NCBI GenBank assembly: GCA_965203725.1
Contig: CBDBDH010000002.1
Location: forward strand, 496,001-560,000
Direction: 5' to 3'
From: WTFY01 sp965203725
GTDB taxonomy: Bacteria > Pseudomonadota > Gammaproteobacteria > UBA4575
DNA length: 64,000 bases
Shown: positions 8,876-17,991 of the stretch, piece by piece
How the letters are laid out: every line of letters begins with the position of its first letter
How positions within the stretch are numbered: position 1 is the stretch's first letter
Notes under the pieces: generated by a model
What the model saw: the letters and a program-made list of their open reading frames with translations, nothing else
What the model was told of the DNA's origin: nothing
Database searches by the model: none
Translations under genes and position numbers: made by a program

Positions 8876-9994
8876 AAGTTTCTGCAGCACCCGTTCGTAG
8901 ATGGCCGTCAGCTGTTCCAGTTCGTCGAGGCCGATGTGCTCATCCGCCTTGTGGATGCTGGCATTCACGGGCCCGAGCTCGGCTACTTGCGCCCCGGTCG
9001 GCGCGATGAACCGCCCGTCCGAGGTGCCGCCGCTGGTCGCCAGTTCCGGTCGAACCTGGATCGTATCCTCGATCGCCTGCACGCAGGCATCCACCAGCTC
9101 TCCGGGCTCGCAGTAGAACGGGTTGCCCGACAGGCGCCACTCCAGGGCGTAGTCCAGGGCGTGGCTGTCGAGGATTTCCCGGACCCGCGACTGGATTTCT
9201 TCTGCCGTGGTTTCCGTTGAGAACCGCAGGTTGAATTCCACGCTCAGTTCGCCCGGGATGACGTTGGCAGCACCCGTGCCCGCATGGATGTTGGATACCT
9301 GCAGGGAGGTGGCCGGGAAATTCGCATTGCCCGAATCCCAGCGGGTGGCCACCAGTTCGGCCAGCGCCGGTGCGCATTCGTGGATGGGATTTTTGGCGAT
9401 CTTCGGGTAGGCGACATGGCCCTGGATGCCCGTCACCTTCAGGCTCGCCGACAGGGAACCGCGGCGCCCGATTTTCATGGTGTCGCCCGCGGTGTTCTGG
9501 CTGCTGGGCTCTCCCACGAGGCACCAGTCGATGACTTCGTCGCGGGCCTGCAGGCGCTCGATGACCTTCACCGTGCCATCCACGGCCGGCCCTTCCTCGT
9601 CGCTGGTCAGCAAGAAGGCAATGGAGCCTGCATGATCCGGATGCGCGCGGATGAAGTTTTCACAGGCCACGGTCATGGCCGCGATGCTGGATTTCATGTC
9701 GGCCGCACCGCGCCCGAACAGGCAGCCGTCGCGAATGACCGGCTCGAACGGCGGTGAGTTCCAGCGGGCTTCGGGACCGGGCGGCACGACGTCGGTGTGC
9801 CCGGCGAATACCAGCAGGGGCGCCCGGTCGCCGCGGCGCAGCCAGACATTGCTGACCTCGCCGAAATTCATGACCTCGGCTTCAAAGCCGCAGGCTTCGA
9901 GGCGCTCGCCGACCAGGGACTGACAGCCGCAGTCCAGCGGCGTGACCGAGGGCTGGCGGATCAGCTCTTTCGCAAGTTCAAGGGTGGCAGACAT
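8867..9994 (-). CDS. dapE: Succinyl-diaminopimelate desuccinylase
   Basis: Zinc-dependent hydrolase that removes succinate from N-succinyl-LL-2,6-diaminopimelate on the way to lysine and peptidoglycan. 375 residues of the M20 fold. The first metal histidine is in FAGHTDVVPPGP, bridging Asp in GRGAADMKSS, the catalytic base in TSDEEGPA, and the last ligand in NASIHKADEHI. It is the last gene of a minus-strand map-glnD-dapC-dapD-dapE run, giving three consecutive steps of the succinylase lysine pathway. The 3' end overlaps the exonuclease gene by 9 nt. Confidence 0.97.
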   Translation of the reverse strand: MSATLELAKELIRQPSVTPLDCGCQSLVGERLEACGFEAEVMNFGEVSNVWLRRGDRAPLLVFAGHTDVVPPGPEARWNSPPFEPVIRDGCLFGRGAADMKSSIAAMTVACENFIRAHPDHAGSIAFLLTSDEEGPAVDGTVKVIERLQARDEVIDWCLVGEPSSQNTAGDTMKIGRRGSLSASLKVTGIQGHVAYPKIAKNPIHECAPALAELVATRWDSGNANFPATSLQVSNIHAGTGAANVIPGELSVEFNLRFSTETTAEEIQSRVREILDSHALDYALEWRLSGNPFYCEPGELVDACVQAIEDTIQVRPELATSGGTSDGRFIAPTGAQVAELGPVNASIHKADEHIGLDELEQLTAIYERVLQKLLA

Positions 9995-10057
9995 GGCGTA
10001 CGGGAATCATGCACCGGCCAGGCTCACCTGTGGAAGGGTCCATGCCGGGTGCCTCTA

Positions 10058-10885
10058 TCAGTTGACGGTGCGCAACAGCTCGTTGATGCCCACCTTGCTG
10101 CGGGTCTTTTCATCAACCTGCTTGACGATCACGGCACAGTACAGGCTGTACTTGCCGTCCCTGGAGGGAAGGTTTCCCGAGACCACCACCGAGCCCGCCG
10201 GGATGCGCCCGTAACTGACCTCGTTCGTCTCGCGGTTGTAGATGCGCGTGCTCTTGCCGATGTAGACCCCCATCGAGATGACGGAGCCTTTCTCGACCAC
10301 CACGCCTTCGACGACCTCGGAGCGGGCGCCGATGAAGCAGTCGTCCTCGATGATCGTGGGCGCGGCCTGCAGGGGCTCCAGCACCCCGCCGATCCCGACC
10401 CCTCCGGACAGGTGCACGTTCCTGCCGATTTGTGCGCACGAGCCGACGGTCGCCCAGGTGTCCACCATGGTTCCCGAGTCCACGTAGGCGCCGATGTTGA
10501 CGTAACTGGGCATGAGCACCACGTCCGGGGCGACGTACGCCCCGTGGCGGGCCATCGCCGGCGGCACGATTCGCGCGCCCTGCTGTAGCATGCCGTCCTC
10601 GTCCATCTGCGCGTACTTGCCGGGCACCTTGTCGTAGTACTTGGTGAAGCCCGCATCGATCACCCGGTTTTCGTGGATGCGAAACGAGAGCAGCACCGCT
10701 TTCTTGATCCACTCGTGGACCACCCAGTCACCGCCCTGTTTCTCGGCCACGCGCAGCTCGCCCCGGTCCAGTTGCCCGAGGGTGTGTTCCACCGCCTCCC
10801 GGGTCCTGTCATCCACCGAGGCCGGGGTGATTTCGGTGCGGCGCTCAAAGGCCTGCTCGATGATGTCCTGGCTGGGATCGCTCAT
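10058..10885 (-). CDS. dapD: Tetrahydrodipicolinate N-succinyltransferase
   Basis: Transfers succinyl from succinyl-CoA to tetrahydrodipicolinate, committing it to the succinylase branch of lysine synthesis. 275 residues from ATG 10885 (MSDPSQDIIEQAFERR). The frame stays open upstream, but that part is antisense-like sequence inside dapC. The left-handed beta-helix is visible as imperfect hexapeptides (MPSYVNIGAYVDSGTMVDTW; HLSGGVGIGGVLEP). It forms a trimer. It follows dapC by 11 nt. Confidence 0.97.
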   Translation of the reverse strand: MSDPSQDIIEQAFERRTEITPASVDDRTREAVEHTLGQLDRGELRVAEKQGGDWVVHEWIKKAVLLSFRIHENRVIDAGFTKYYDKVPGKYAQMDEDGMLQQGARIVPPAMARHGAYVAPDVVLMPSYVNIGAYVDSGTMVDTWATVGSCAQIGRNVHLSGGVGIGGVLEPLQAAPTIIEDDCFIGARSEVVEGVVVEKGSVISMGVYIGKSTRIYNRETNEVSYGRIPAGSVVVSGNLPSRDGKYSLYCAVIVKQVDEKTRSKVGINELLRTVN

Positions 10886-10896
10886 TTTTTCTTCCT

Positions 10897-12099
10897 CTAC
10901 TCGCTGGTCTCTTGCAAAAAGTCCCGAATCCGGGTCGCAGCATGCAGACATTCTTGTTTCGTTGCAACCAGTGCCAGTCGCACACGCCGCCGGCCCGGGT
11001 TGGTCCCGGCCACTGTACGTGCCAGGTAACTGCCCGGCAACGTCAGAACATTCCTGCTCGCAAAAAGTGCCCGGGTGAAATCCTCGTCGGACATGGGCAG
11101 TTGCGGCCACAGGTAAAAGCCGGCCTGCGGGGGTTCGCAGGGCAGGGCATCCTTGAGGATCTCGCACACCGTCTGGAACTTTTCCTGGTACAGCCTGCGG
11201 TTTTCGATCACGTGCGCCTCGTCTGACCAGGCCGCGATACTCGCGGCCTGCACAGGCAGCGACAGGGTGCAGCCATGGTAGGTGCGGTACTGCAGGAACT
11301 TCCGGATCAGGCGGGCATCGCCGGCGACGAAGCCCGAACGCATGCCGGGGGCATTGGAGCGTTTCGACAGGCTGTAGAAGGCGAGGCAATTGTGCAGGCT
11401 GTCCTCCCCGGCACCCTGGCACGCCGCCAGCAGGCCCATGGGCGGCGGACTGTGCGGCGGGTAGATCTCCGAGTAGCACTCGTCGGAGGCGATGACGAAA
11501 CCGTAGCGCATCGAGTACTCGACCAGCTTTTGCAGCACAGCCTGCGGGGCGACCTGTCCGGACGGGTTGCCGGGCGTGCACAGGTACACCAGCTGCACGC
11601 GCTTCCAGGTCGCATCGTCCAGTGTCCACAGCGCGGGGATGTCCCCGTCCACCACCGCGCCGTCGTAGTAGACTGGCTCGGCCCCTGCCAGCAGGGCCGC
11701 CCCCTCGTAGATCTGGTAGAAGGGATTCGGGATCAGCACCACCGGGCGGTCCGTGGCATCGACCATGCATTGCGCGCAGGCGAACAGGGCCTCGCGCGTG
11801 CCGTTGACCGGCAGCACGTTCACATCCTCGCGGATGACCTCGCCGGGCAGGGCAAAGCGCTGCACCAGCCAGCGGGCCACGGCCACTCGCAGGGCTTCCA
11901 AGCCGCGGGTGGTCGGGTAGCGGTTCAGTTGCGACAGGGTCTCGGTGTAGGCCTCCAGGATGCACGGCGGGGTCGCATGGCGCGGCTCGCCCACCGCCAG
12001 GGAGACCGGCTCCAGGCCACCCTCGTGGGGGTGGGGCTCGATCAGGCGCTTGAGCTTCTCGAACGGATAGGCCTGCAGCTTTTCCAGGTGCGGGTTCAT
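10897..12099 (-). CDS. dapC: Succinyldiaminopimelate transaminase
   Basis: Class I/II PLP aminotransferase converting N-succinyl-2-amino-6-ketopimelate to N-succinyl-LL-DAP. 400 residues. Key parts: LAVGEPRHATP at the N-terminus, the PLP-contacting NPFYQIYEG, CTPGNPSG, ASDECYSEIY, the lysine in FYSLSKRSNAPGMRSG, and the C-terminal arginine region. The ATG at 12099 overlaps the glnD stop (ATGA), so the pair is translationally coupled. In enterics ArgD does this step; a dedicated gene between glnD and dapD is typical of Pseudomonas-like and beta/gamma lineages. Confidence 0.93.
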   Translation of the reverse strand: MNPHLEKLQAYPFEKLKRLIEPHPHEGGLEPVSLAVGEPRHATPPCILEAYTETLSQLNRYPTTRGLEALRVAVARWLVQRFALPGEVIREDVNVLPVNGTREALFACAQCMVDATDRPVVLIPNPFYQIYEGAALLAGAEPVYYDGAVVDGDIPALWTLDDATWKRVQLVYLCTPGNPSGQVAPQAVLQKLVEYSMRYGFVIASDECYSEIYPPHSPPPMGLLAACQGAGEDSLHNCLAFYSLSKRSNAPGMRSGFVAGDARLIRKFLQYRTYHGCTLSLPVQAASIAAWSDEAHVIENRRLYQEKFQTVCEILKDALPCEPPQAGFYLWPQLPMSDEDFTRALFASRNVLTLPGSYLARTVAGTNPGRRRVRLALVATKQECLHAATRIRDFLQETSE

Positions 12100-14789
12100 G
12101 GGCTCAAAGCGCCGGCGCAAGGCGTGCGGTCGCATTGCAGGCACTGGTGGATGGCCCGGTCCAGCCCCTGCTGCTGTGCCTGGTCCAGGGGGCGGTTGTC
12201 CAGGGTGCTGATCTGGAAGACATTGTGCACCCGTTCGCCCAGTTTCGAGATCTGGGCGTTGTGCACGGAGATGTTGCAGTTCACGAAGGCGTTGCCGAGG
12301 CTTGCCAGAAGGCCCGGAAAGTCCGGGGCCTTCAGGTCCATGGTGGTGTATCCGTGGTTTGCGCTGGGTTCGAACTGGGTCCGCACCGGCACCTGCATCT
12401 CGCGGACGGTTCTCGGCAGTTTCCAGCTGGAAGACGTCGAGATCCGCCCGGGATTTTTCAGTGCCGCGGTCAGTCTGGCCGCCACCTGCCGGCACTGGCC
12501 CTGGTCGCTGATCGGGCCGCCGTCCTCGCCGAGGACCAGGAAGGTATCCAGGGCGTGGCCCTTCCTGGAGGTAATGATGCGTGCATGCACGACGGTCAGG
12601 CCGAGTTTCGACAGGGTCGAGGTGATGTGTGCGAACAGGTAGTTGCGGTCGTTGCAGTAGATGAAGATCTCCGTCGCGCCACGCGCGCTGTACTGGTGGA
12701 TGTGGACGACGACCTCGCCGTCGGACTGCTGGCCGATGATGGCGCTTGCCTGGCGCGCCACCTCGTCATCCGAGTGGCGCAGGAAATAGTCCTCCTCGAG
12801 TTCCTGCCAGAAGGCCAGGCAGCGGGCCCGGTTGATGCCCCGGCGGTCGAGCTGCTGCAGCGCGGAGGCCTTCACTTCCTGGATGAGCTCCCTGGGCTCG
12901 ACCGGGGAATCCAGCCCATGGCGCAGGTATTTCGAGATGTTCTGGAAAAGATCGGCCAGCAGGGTGCTGCGCCAGCTGTCCCAGAGCTTGGGATTGGTGC
13001 CGCGGATGTCGGCGATGGTCAGCAGGTACAGGTAGTGCAGGCGCGCAAGGTTGCCGACGTTTTGCGCAAATTCCTTCAGCACCCTCGGATCACTGCAGTC
13101 AAGGTGCTGTGCGGTCTTGGACATGACCAGGTGGTTTTCCACCAGCCAGCCGACCAGGTTGGCGTCGAAGGCGCTGAGATTGTGATCCAGGCAGAACGTG
13201 CGGGCATCTTGCGCACCCAGTTCCGAGTGGTCGCCGTTGCGGCCCTTGGCGATGTCGTGGAAGAGTGCGGCGAGATACAGGATCAGGGCCTTGGGCGTCT
13301 GCGTGAACACGTCGTGGTAGGTGTCCAGTTCGTCCCCGGCTGCGGCGGCGCTGAACTGGCAGGCATTCTCGAACACGCGCAGGGTGTGCTCCTCGACGGT
13401 ATACACGTGGTACAGGTCGAACTGCATTCTTCCGGTGACCGCATCGAAGCTCGGCCAGTACCTGCCGAGGACCCCGAGTTGCGCCATGCGGCGGATCTCC
13501 CGGCTGTTGGTGTTCGGGTGGTTGAGGATCTCGATGAACAGTTCGCGGTGGCGGGCATCGCCCCGGAAGTCCTCGTCGATCAAATCCAGGTGATCGAGCA
13601 GCAGCTGGATGAGCCCGTCGCTGGGTCCGCTCAGCTGCTCGTGCTGCTGCAGCAGCCGGAACACCCGCAGGATGGCGGACGGACTCTGCCTGAAGATTTC
13701 CGCCGAGCGGGCCTCCAGGCGGTTGCCGCGGACCTGGAAGTGCGCATCGATCGGCCGGGCCCGGCGCCTCAGCAGGGAAGGAAAGATCTCGGACTGCAGG
13801 CGCTTGACGATGATCTCGGCGAGCGTCGACAGCCGGTTAGTGGTGCGGTAGAACACCTGCATGAAGGCCTCCACCTGGAGGTTGCGCTGCGGATGTTCAA
13901 AGCCCATCCGCGAGGCCACGCCGCACTGGTAGTCGAACAGCAGGCGGTCTTCTCCGCGCCCCGTATGCAGGTGCAGGGCATAGCGGATCCGGGCCAGCGT
14001 GATGTAGGCCTCCTGCAGGGCAAAGAGTTCGCTGCCGGACAGGAAGCCGCGGTCCATCAGTTCCTCGAAGCTGGCGGTCCGAAAGTGGCGGTTGGTCAGC
14101 CAGCGAAGGGTGTGCAGGTCGCGCAGGCTGCCGGGGTTTTCCTTGACGTTGGGCTCGAGGTGGTTGGCGGTGTCGCCGTACTTGCGGTGGCGTGAATCCA
14201 GCTCCTCGGTCTTGGCCTCGAAGTACTTCTTGCTGGGCCAGACCTTGTTGCTGTCGATCAGCGCGGCGAAGCGCTCGTACAGCTGCCGGTTTCCGCACAG
14301 GTAGTGGTGCTCCATCAGGCTGGTCATGATGGTGACGTCCTTGCGTGCCTCGCCGGCGCACTCCTTCAGGGTCCGCACGGACTGCGCGACGGGAATCCGG
14401 ATGTCCCAGAGCAGGGTCAGGAAGGCCTTGACGGCCTGTTCGGTCTGCCCGTCACGGCCCTTGTCGAGCAGCACCATGAGATCGATGTCCGAGCCCGGGA
14501 AAAGCTCGCGGCGCCCGTAGCCGCCCACGGCCACCAGGGCCGCGGTGCGGTCCGGTACCCGGCATTGCTGCCACAGGTTTCGCAGCATCTCGTCGGCGAT
14601 GTGCGTGTTCAGGGCGATCAGTTCGTAGATGTCCGCGTGCGGATCGAAGTCCCGGCGTTGCATCTCGCGGACCGACTCGCTGAATTCCCGGTACTGGGCG
14701 ATGTCCAGCGGCTTGCGCGCCTGGATGTCGGCGAACCGCGCCGGCAGGGACCGGCGCTGGAGGACTTCGGTGAGGCGGATGTCGGGCAT
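12096..14789 (-). CDS. glnD: Bifunctional [protein-PII] uridylyltransferase / uridylyl-removing enzyme
   Basis: Nitrogen sensor that adds UMP to PII when glutamine is low and removes it when glutamine is high. 897 residues, normal length. The nucleotidyltransferase domain (about 60-320) has GGYGRRELFPGSDIDLMVLL; the HD domain (about 440-600) has ALFHDIAKGRNGDHSELGA; and two C-terminal ACT domains bind glutamine (EIFIYCNDRNYLFAHITSTL and MDLKAPDFPGLLASLGNAF). It follows map by 37 nt and overlaps dapC. Confidence 0.97.
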   Translation of the reverse strand: MPDIRLTEVLQRRSLPARFADIQARKPLDIAQYREFSESVREMQRRDFDPHADIYELIALNTHIADEMLRNLWQQCRVPDRTAALVAVGGYGRRELFPGSDIDLMVLLDKGRDGQTEQAVKAFLTLLWDIRIPVAQSVRTLKECAGEARKDVTIMTSLMEHHYLCGNRQLYERFAALIDSNKVWPSKKYFEAKTEELDSRHRKYGDTANHLEPNVKENPGSLRDLHTLRWLTNRHFRTASFEELMDRGFLSGSELFALQEAYITLARIRYALHLHTGRGEDRLLFDYQCGVASRMGFEHPQRNLQVEAFMQVFYRTTNRLSTLAEIIVKRLQSEIFPSLLRRRARPIDAHFQVRGNRLEARSAEIFRQSPSAILRVFRLLQQHEQLSGPSDGLIQLLLDHLDLIDEDFRGDARHRELFIEILNHPNTNSREIRRMAQLGVLGRYWPSFDAVTGRMQFDLYHVYTVEEHTLRVFENACQFSAAAAGDELDTYHDVFTQTPKALILYLAALFHDIAKGRNGDHSELGAQDARTFCLDHNLSAFDANLVGWLVENHLVMSKTAQHLDCSDPRVLKEFAQNVGNLARLHYLYLLTIADIRGTNPKLWDSWRSTLLADLFQNISKYLRHGLDSPVEPRELIQEVKASALQQLDRRGINRARCLAFWQELEEDYFLRHSDDEVARQASAIIGQQSDGEVVVHIHQYSARGATEIFIYCNDRNYLFAHITSTLSKLGLTVVHARIITSRKGHALDTFLVLGEDGGPISDQGQCRQVAARLTAALKNPGRISTSSSWKLPRTVREMQVPVRTQFEPSANHGYTTMDLKAPDFPGLLASLGNAFVNCNISVHNAQISKLGERVHNVFQISTLDNRPLDQAQQQGLDRAIHQCLQCDRTPCAGALSP

Positions 14790-14826
14790 GGGGTCGGCCT
14801 GGCGGGTCGGTGGCGCGGGTGCAGCG

Positions 14827-15603
14827 CTACGTGCCGTTCAGGTCTTCCTCGCCGCGCAGGGTCAGCACTTCATGCCCGTGTTCGGTGACCAGCACCGTGT
14901 GCTCCCATTGCGCAGACAGGCTGTGGTCCTTGGTGACCACCGTCCAGCGGTCCGGCAGCAGGCGCACATTGCGTTTTCCGGCGTTGACCATGGGCTCGAT
15001 CGTGAAGGTCATGCCGGGCTGCAGACGCAGTCCGGTATCGGGTTTGCCGTAGTGCAGCACCTGCGGGTCTTCGTGGAACACGCGCCCGATGCCGTGCCCG
15101 CAGTATTCGCGCACCACGGAAAAGCGGTGGCTTTCCGCGAAGCTCTGGATGGCGTGTCCGATGTCCCCGAGCCGGGCTCCCGGGCGCACCTGCCGGATGC
15201 CGAGTTTCAGCGCCTCGTAGGTGAGGTCCACCAGGCGCTGGGCCAGCACCGAGGGTTTGCCCAGCAGGAACATCTTGCTGGTGTCGCCGTGAAAGCCGTC
15301 CTTGATCACGGTGATGTCGATGTTGAGGATGTCGCCGCTCTTGAGCGTGCGTTCTCCCGGGATGCCGTGACACACCTGGTGGTTCACCGAGGTGCAGATG
15401 GATTTCGGGAAGCCGCGGTAGTTGAGCGGTGCCGGAATCGCCTGCTGCACGTCGACGATATGCTCATGGCAGATGCGGTCCAGTTCCTGCGTGCTGACCC
15501 CGGGCACGACATGCGGCCCGATCATCTCCAGCACTTCGGAGGCCAGCTTGCCGGCGACCCGCATTTTCTCGATTTCCTCGGCGGATTTTATCGATACGCC
15601 CAT
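14827..15603 (-). CDS. map: Methionine aminopeptidase, type I
   Basis: Removes the initiator methionine from nascent proteins. 258 residues from ATG 15603 (MGVSIKSAEEIEKMRVAG). Metal and catalytic residues are seen in NHQVCHGIPG, ILNIDITV, GDTSKMF, GHGIGRVFHEDP, TIEPM and QWEHTVLV. The arrangement with map divergent from rpsB is conserved in gammaproteobacteria. A longer in-frame reading to 15699 is possible but would overlap the rpsB promoter. Confidence 0.96.
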   Translation of the reverse strand: MGVSIKSAEEIEKMRVAGKLASEVLEMIGPHVVPGVSTQELDRICHEHIVDVQQAIPAPLNYRGFPKSICTSVNHQVCHGIPGERTLKSGDILNIDITVIKDGFHGDTSKMFLLGKPSVLAQRLVDLTYEALKLGIRQVRPGARLGDIGHAIQSFAESHRFSVVREYCGHGIGRVFHEDPQVLHYGKPDTGLRLQPGMTFTIEPMVNAGKRNVRLLPDRWTVVTKDHSLSAQWEHTVLVTEHGHEVLTLRGEEDLNGT

Positions 15604-15649
15604 GGTGTGGATGCGGGTTGAGTGGCTCTCGGCATGCGGGTTCGGGTCG

Positions 15650-15679
15650 TTGTTCTCAAGTGGGCAGCCATGGTATAAA
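15650..15679 (+). promoter_or_regulatory. Probable rpsB-tsf promoter (extended -10, GC-rich discriminator)
   Basis: TTGTTC at 15650-15655, an 18-nt spacer, and TATAAA at 15674-15679 preceded by TGG (extended -10). The following GGGCTCGC is a GC-rich discriminator, as expected of a growth-rate/stringently controlled ribosomal-protein promoter. Predicted transcription start near 15686 gives a leader of about 115 nt. Confidence 0.6.
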
Positions 15680-15725
15680 GGGCTCGCATTTTTGCACAAA
15701 CACTAAATTCACACACGTATCGTCA

Positions 15726-15783
15726 CATGTGGGTGGGTGCCCTTGACCGGGTTTCCACATGGGATGCGTGGAGGATCAACCCA
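15726..15783 (+). promoter_or_regulatory. Structured rpsB leader, candidate S2 autoregulatory element
   Basis: CATGTGG (15726-15732) pairs with CCACATG (15755-15761), and an inner CCC/GGG pairing (15740-15742 with 15749-15751) can extend the hairpin. A second short pairing TGGG (15760-15763) with CCCA (15780-15783) could form just before the ribosome-binding site GGAGC. In E. coli S2 represses rpsB-tsf through its leader; that the same happens here is inference. Confidence 0.4.
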
Positions 15784-15800
15784 TAGGAGCATTATACAAC

Positions 15801-16973
15801 ATGGCGAATGTCACGATGCGCCAGATGCTGGAAGCTGGCGTACACTTCGGGCATCAGACGCGCTACTGGAATCCGAAAATGAGTCCTTACATTTTCGGGG
15901 AGCGCAACAAGATCCACATCATCAACCTCGAGAAGACGCTGCCCATGTTTCTCGATGCGGCCACCTTCCTGAGCAAGATGGCAGCCAACAAGGGAACCAT
16001 CCTGTTCGTGGGAACGAAGCGCTCGGCGCGCGAAGCGATCCAGGAAGAGGCGACGCGCTGCGGCATGCCCTACGTCAATCACCGCTGGCTGGGCGGCATG
16101 CTGACCAACTTCAATACCGTCAGCAAGTCCATACAGCGTCTGCAGGATCTCGAGCAGGTGGCAAGCGGCGAGGGCATTGAGCGGCTCAGCAAGAAGGAAC
16201 TGCTGATGCTCAAGCGCGAACTGTTCAAGCTGGAGCGCAGCCTGGGCGGGATCAAGAACATGTCGAGCCTGCCGGACGCCCTGTTCGTCATCGACGTCGG
16301 CTACGAAGCCATTGCGGTCAGCGAGGCCAACAAGCTGGGCATCCCGGTGGCGGCCATCGTCGACAGCAACAACAAGGCGGACGGCGTGGATTACGTGATT
16401 CCCGGAAACGACGACGCGATACGGGCCATCCGGCTGTTTTCATCGCACATGGCGGACGCCATCCTGGAAGGCAAGGAAAGCTCCCAGGTGATGACGGGTG
16501 CCGAGGACGAGTTCGTCGAGGTGGATGCGGCGGGCAAGGTGGCGGAACCGGACAAAGAGGACAAACCGAAACAGAAGATCACGGTGAAACGAAAGGCCGC
16601 CGCGAAGGCGAAACCCGCCAAGGCCGCCAAAGCCGATGAAAAACCTGCGGCTGCAGACCAGGACGATGCAGCGAAAACGGCAAAGGGCGACGAAAAGGTA
16701 GAAACTGCTGAAAAGGCAGAGGCCGTAAAGAAGACCGAAGCCGCGGAAAAGGCCGAAACCGAAACCAAGGCTGCGGCGAAGCCCAAGGCCAAGCCCAAGG
16801 CAAAAGCCAAAGCCAAGACTGAAACCAAGGCCAAGGCAAAAACCGAAACCAAGACCGAAACAAAGGCTGAAACAAAGACCGAAGCGAAAACCGAAGCAAA
16901 ACCCGACGCGGGGGCGGACGAACCAAAGAAGGCTGCAGTTAAGACCGCGGAACCGGCCTCGGATGCAGACTGA
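15801..16973 (+). CDS. rpsB: Small ribosomal subunit protein S2 with long C-terminal tail
   Basis: 30S protein needed for S1 binding and translation initiation. Residues 1 to about 230 are a normal S2 (MANVTMRQMLEAGVHFGHQT, then NKIHIINLEKTLPMF and IVDSNNKADGVDYVIPGNDD). E. coli S2 is 241 residues, but this protein has 390: from about residue 231 it continues into a roughly 160-residue tail rich in Lys, Ala, Glu and Thr, with repeats such as KTETKAE and KAKPKAKAK. The ATG at 15801 has GGAG 12 nt upstream. It is followed by tsf, as usual. Confidence 0.96.
   Translation: MANVTMRQMLEAGVHFGHQTRYWNPKMSPYIFGERNKIHIINLEKTLPMFLDAATFLSKMAANKGTILFVGTKRSAREAIQEEATRCGMPYVNHRWLGGMLTNFNTVSKSIQRLQDLEQVASGEGIERLSKKELLMLKRELFKLERSLGGIKNMSSLPDALFVIDVGYEAIAVSEANKLGIPVAAIVDSNNKADGVDYVIPGNDDAIRAIRLFSSHMADAILEGKESSQVMTGAEDEFVEVDAAGKVAEPDKEDKPKQKITVKRKAAAKAKPAKAAKADEKPAAADQDDAAKTAKGDEKVETAEKAEAVKKTEAAEKAETETKAAAKPKAKPKAKAKAKTETKAKAKTETKTETKAETKTEAKTEAKPDAGADEPKKAAVKTAEPASDAD
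16564..16930 (+). repeat. Low-complexity Lys/Glu/Thr/Ala codon repeats in the rpsB tail
   Basis: Inside rpsB the DNA becomes a degenerate repeat built from AAG/AAA, GCC/GCG, GAA and ACC codons, most regular from 16750 to 16905 (variants of ACCGAAACCAAG). The frame is kept throughout. The repeat could expand or contract by slippage in 3-nt multiples, so tail length may vary among strains. Confidence 0.8.
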
Positions 16974-17017
16974 ATTGAAACCACACGGGCAATGACTGGA
17001 GAACCTAGGGAAGAACG

Positions 17018-17914
17018 ATGCAGATAACGGCGACACTGGTAAAGGAACTGCGTGAGCGAACGGGCGCAGGCATGATGGAATGCAAGAAGGCACTGCAGGA
17101 GAGCAGTGGAGACATTGATGCGGCCATTGAACAGATGCGCAAGATCGGACAGGCCAAGGCGGACAAGAAAGCCAGCCGCATTGCCGCGGACGGCATGGTG
17201 GTCATGGCCGCTTCGGCCGATGGCAAGCAGGCTTCCCTTGTCGAGGTGAACTGCGAAACCGATTTCGTTGCCAAGGACAAGCAGTTCCAGGCCTATTGCG
17301 CGCAGCTGGCCGGCCTCGTGCTGGGCAGTGAAATCGACACGGTGGAGGCTTTGGGGGCGGCCACACTGGAGTCGGGCCTCAGCGTGGAGCAGGCCCGCCT
17401 GGAGCTGGTGACCAAGATCGGCGAAAACATCCGCATCCGCCGGCTGCAGAACATGCGCAGCGAACACGCGATCGCGGGCTACCTGCATGGCAACCGCATC
17501 GGCGTGCTGGTCGATTATTCCGGGGGCGATGCCACGCTGGGCAAGGATGTGGCCATGCACATTGCGGCCAGCCGCCCGGCCTGCGTTTCCGACGAAGACG
17601 TGGACGAGGCGGTGCTTGCCAAGGAACGGGCGATATTCCAGGCCCAGGCCGAGGACAGCGGCAAGCCGGATAATATCGTCGAGAAGATCGTGGAGGGCCG
17701 GGTGAAAAAGTTCCTCAAGGAAATCACCCTGCTGGGCCAGCCCTTCGTGAAAGACCCGGACCAGTCGATGGCGCAACTGCTGAAAAGTGCAGATGCGAAG
17801 GTGACCGGATTTGTCCGCTTCGAAGTGGGTGAAGGCCTTGAGAAGCGATCGGACAACTTCGTCGATGAGGTGATGGGCCAGGTCAAGCAAAGCGAGGACC
17901 CGGCAGGGGAATAG
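17018..17914 (+). CDS. tsf: Elongation factor Ts
   Basis: Guanine-nucleotide exchange factor that regenerates EF-Tu-GTP. 298 residues. The N-terminal UBA-like domain reads TATLVKELRERTGAGMMECK, and the core contains the signature EVNCETDFVAKD; the C-terminal domain follows. It lies 44 nt after rpsB. The next gene is frr; the pyrH gene that normally lies between tsf and frr is absent. Confidence 0.97.
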   Translation: MQITATLVKELRERTGAGMMECKKALQESSGDIDAAIEQMRKIGQAKADKKASRIAADGMVVMAASADGKQASLVEVNCETDFVAKDKQFQAYCAQLAGLVLGSEIDTVEALGAATLESGLSVEQARLELVTKIGENIRIRRLQNMRSEHAIAGYLHGNRIGVLVDYSGGDATLGKDVAMHIAASRPACVSDEDVDEAVLAKERAIFQAQAEDSGKPDNIVEKIVEGRVKKFLKEITLLGQPFVKDPDQSMAQLLKSADAKVTGFVRFEVGEGLEKRSDNFVDEVMGQVKQSEDPAGE

Positions 17915-17991
17915 GGTGGTACGCGGTTCAGCGAAGGAGGCCTGGACGAGGTTTTTCAGGATGTGTTGACAGGCAGTAGCCGGGGTGCGCA

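Noticed and set aside
12135..14195. 686-codon open frame antisense to glnD
   Set aside because: GlnD motifs are complete on the minus strand; the plus-strand product has none.
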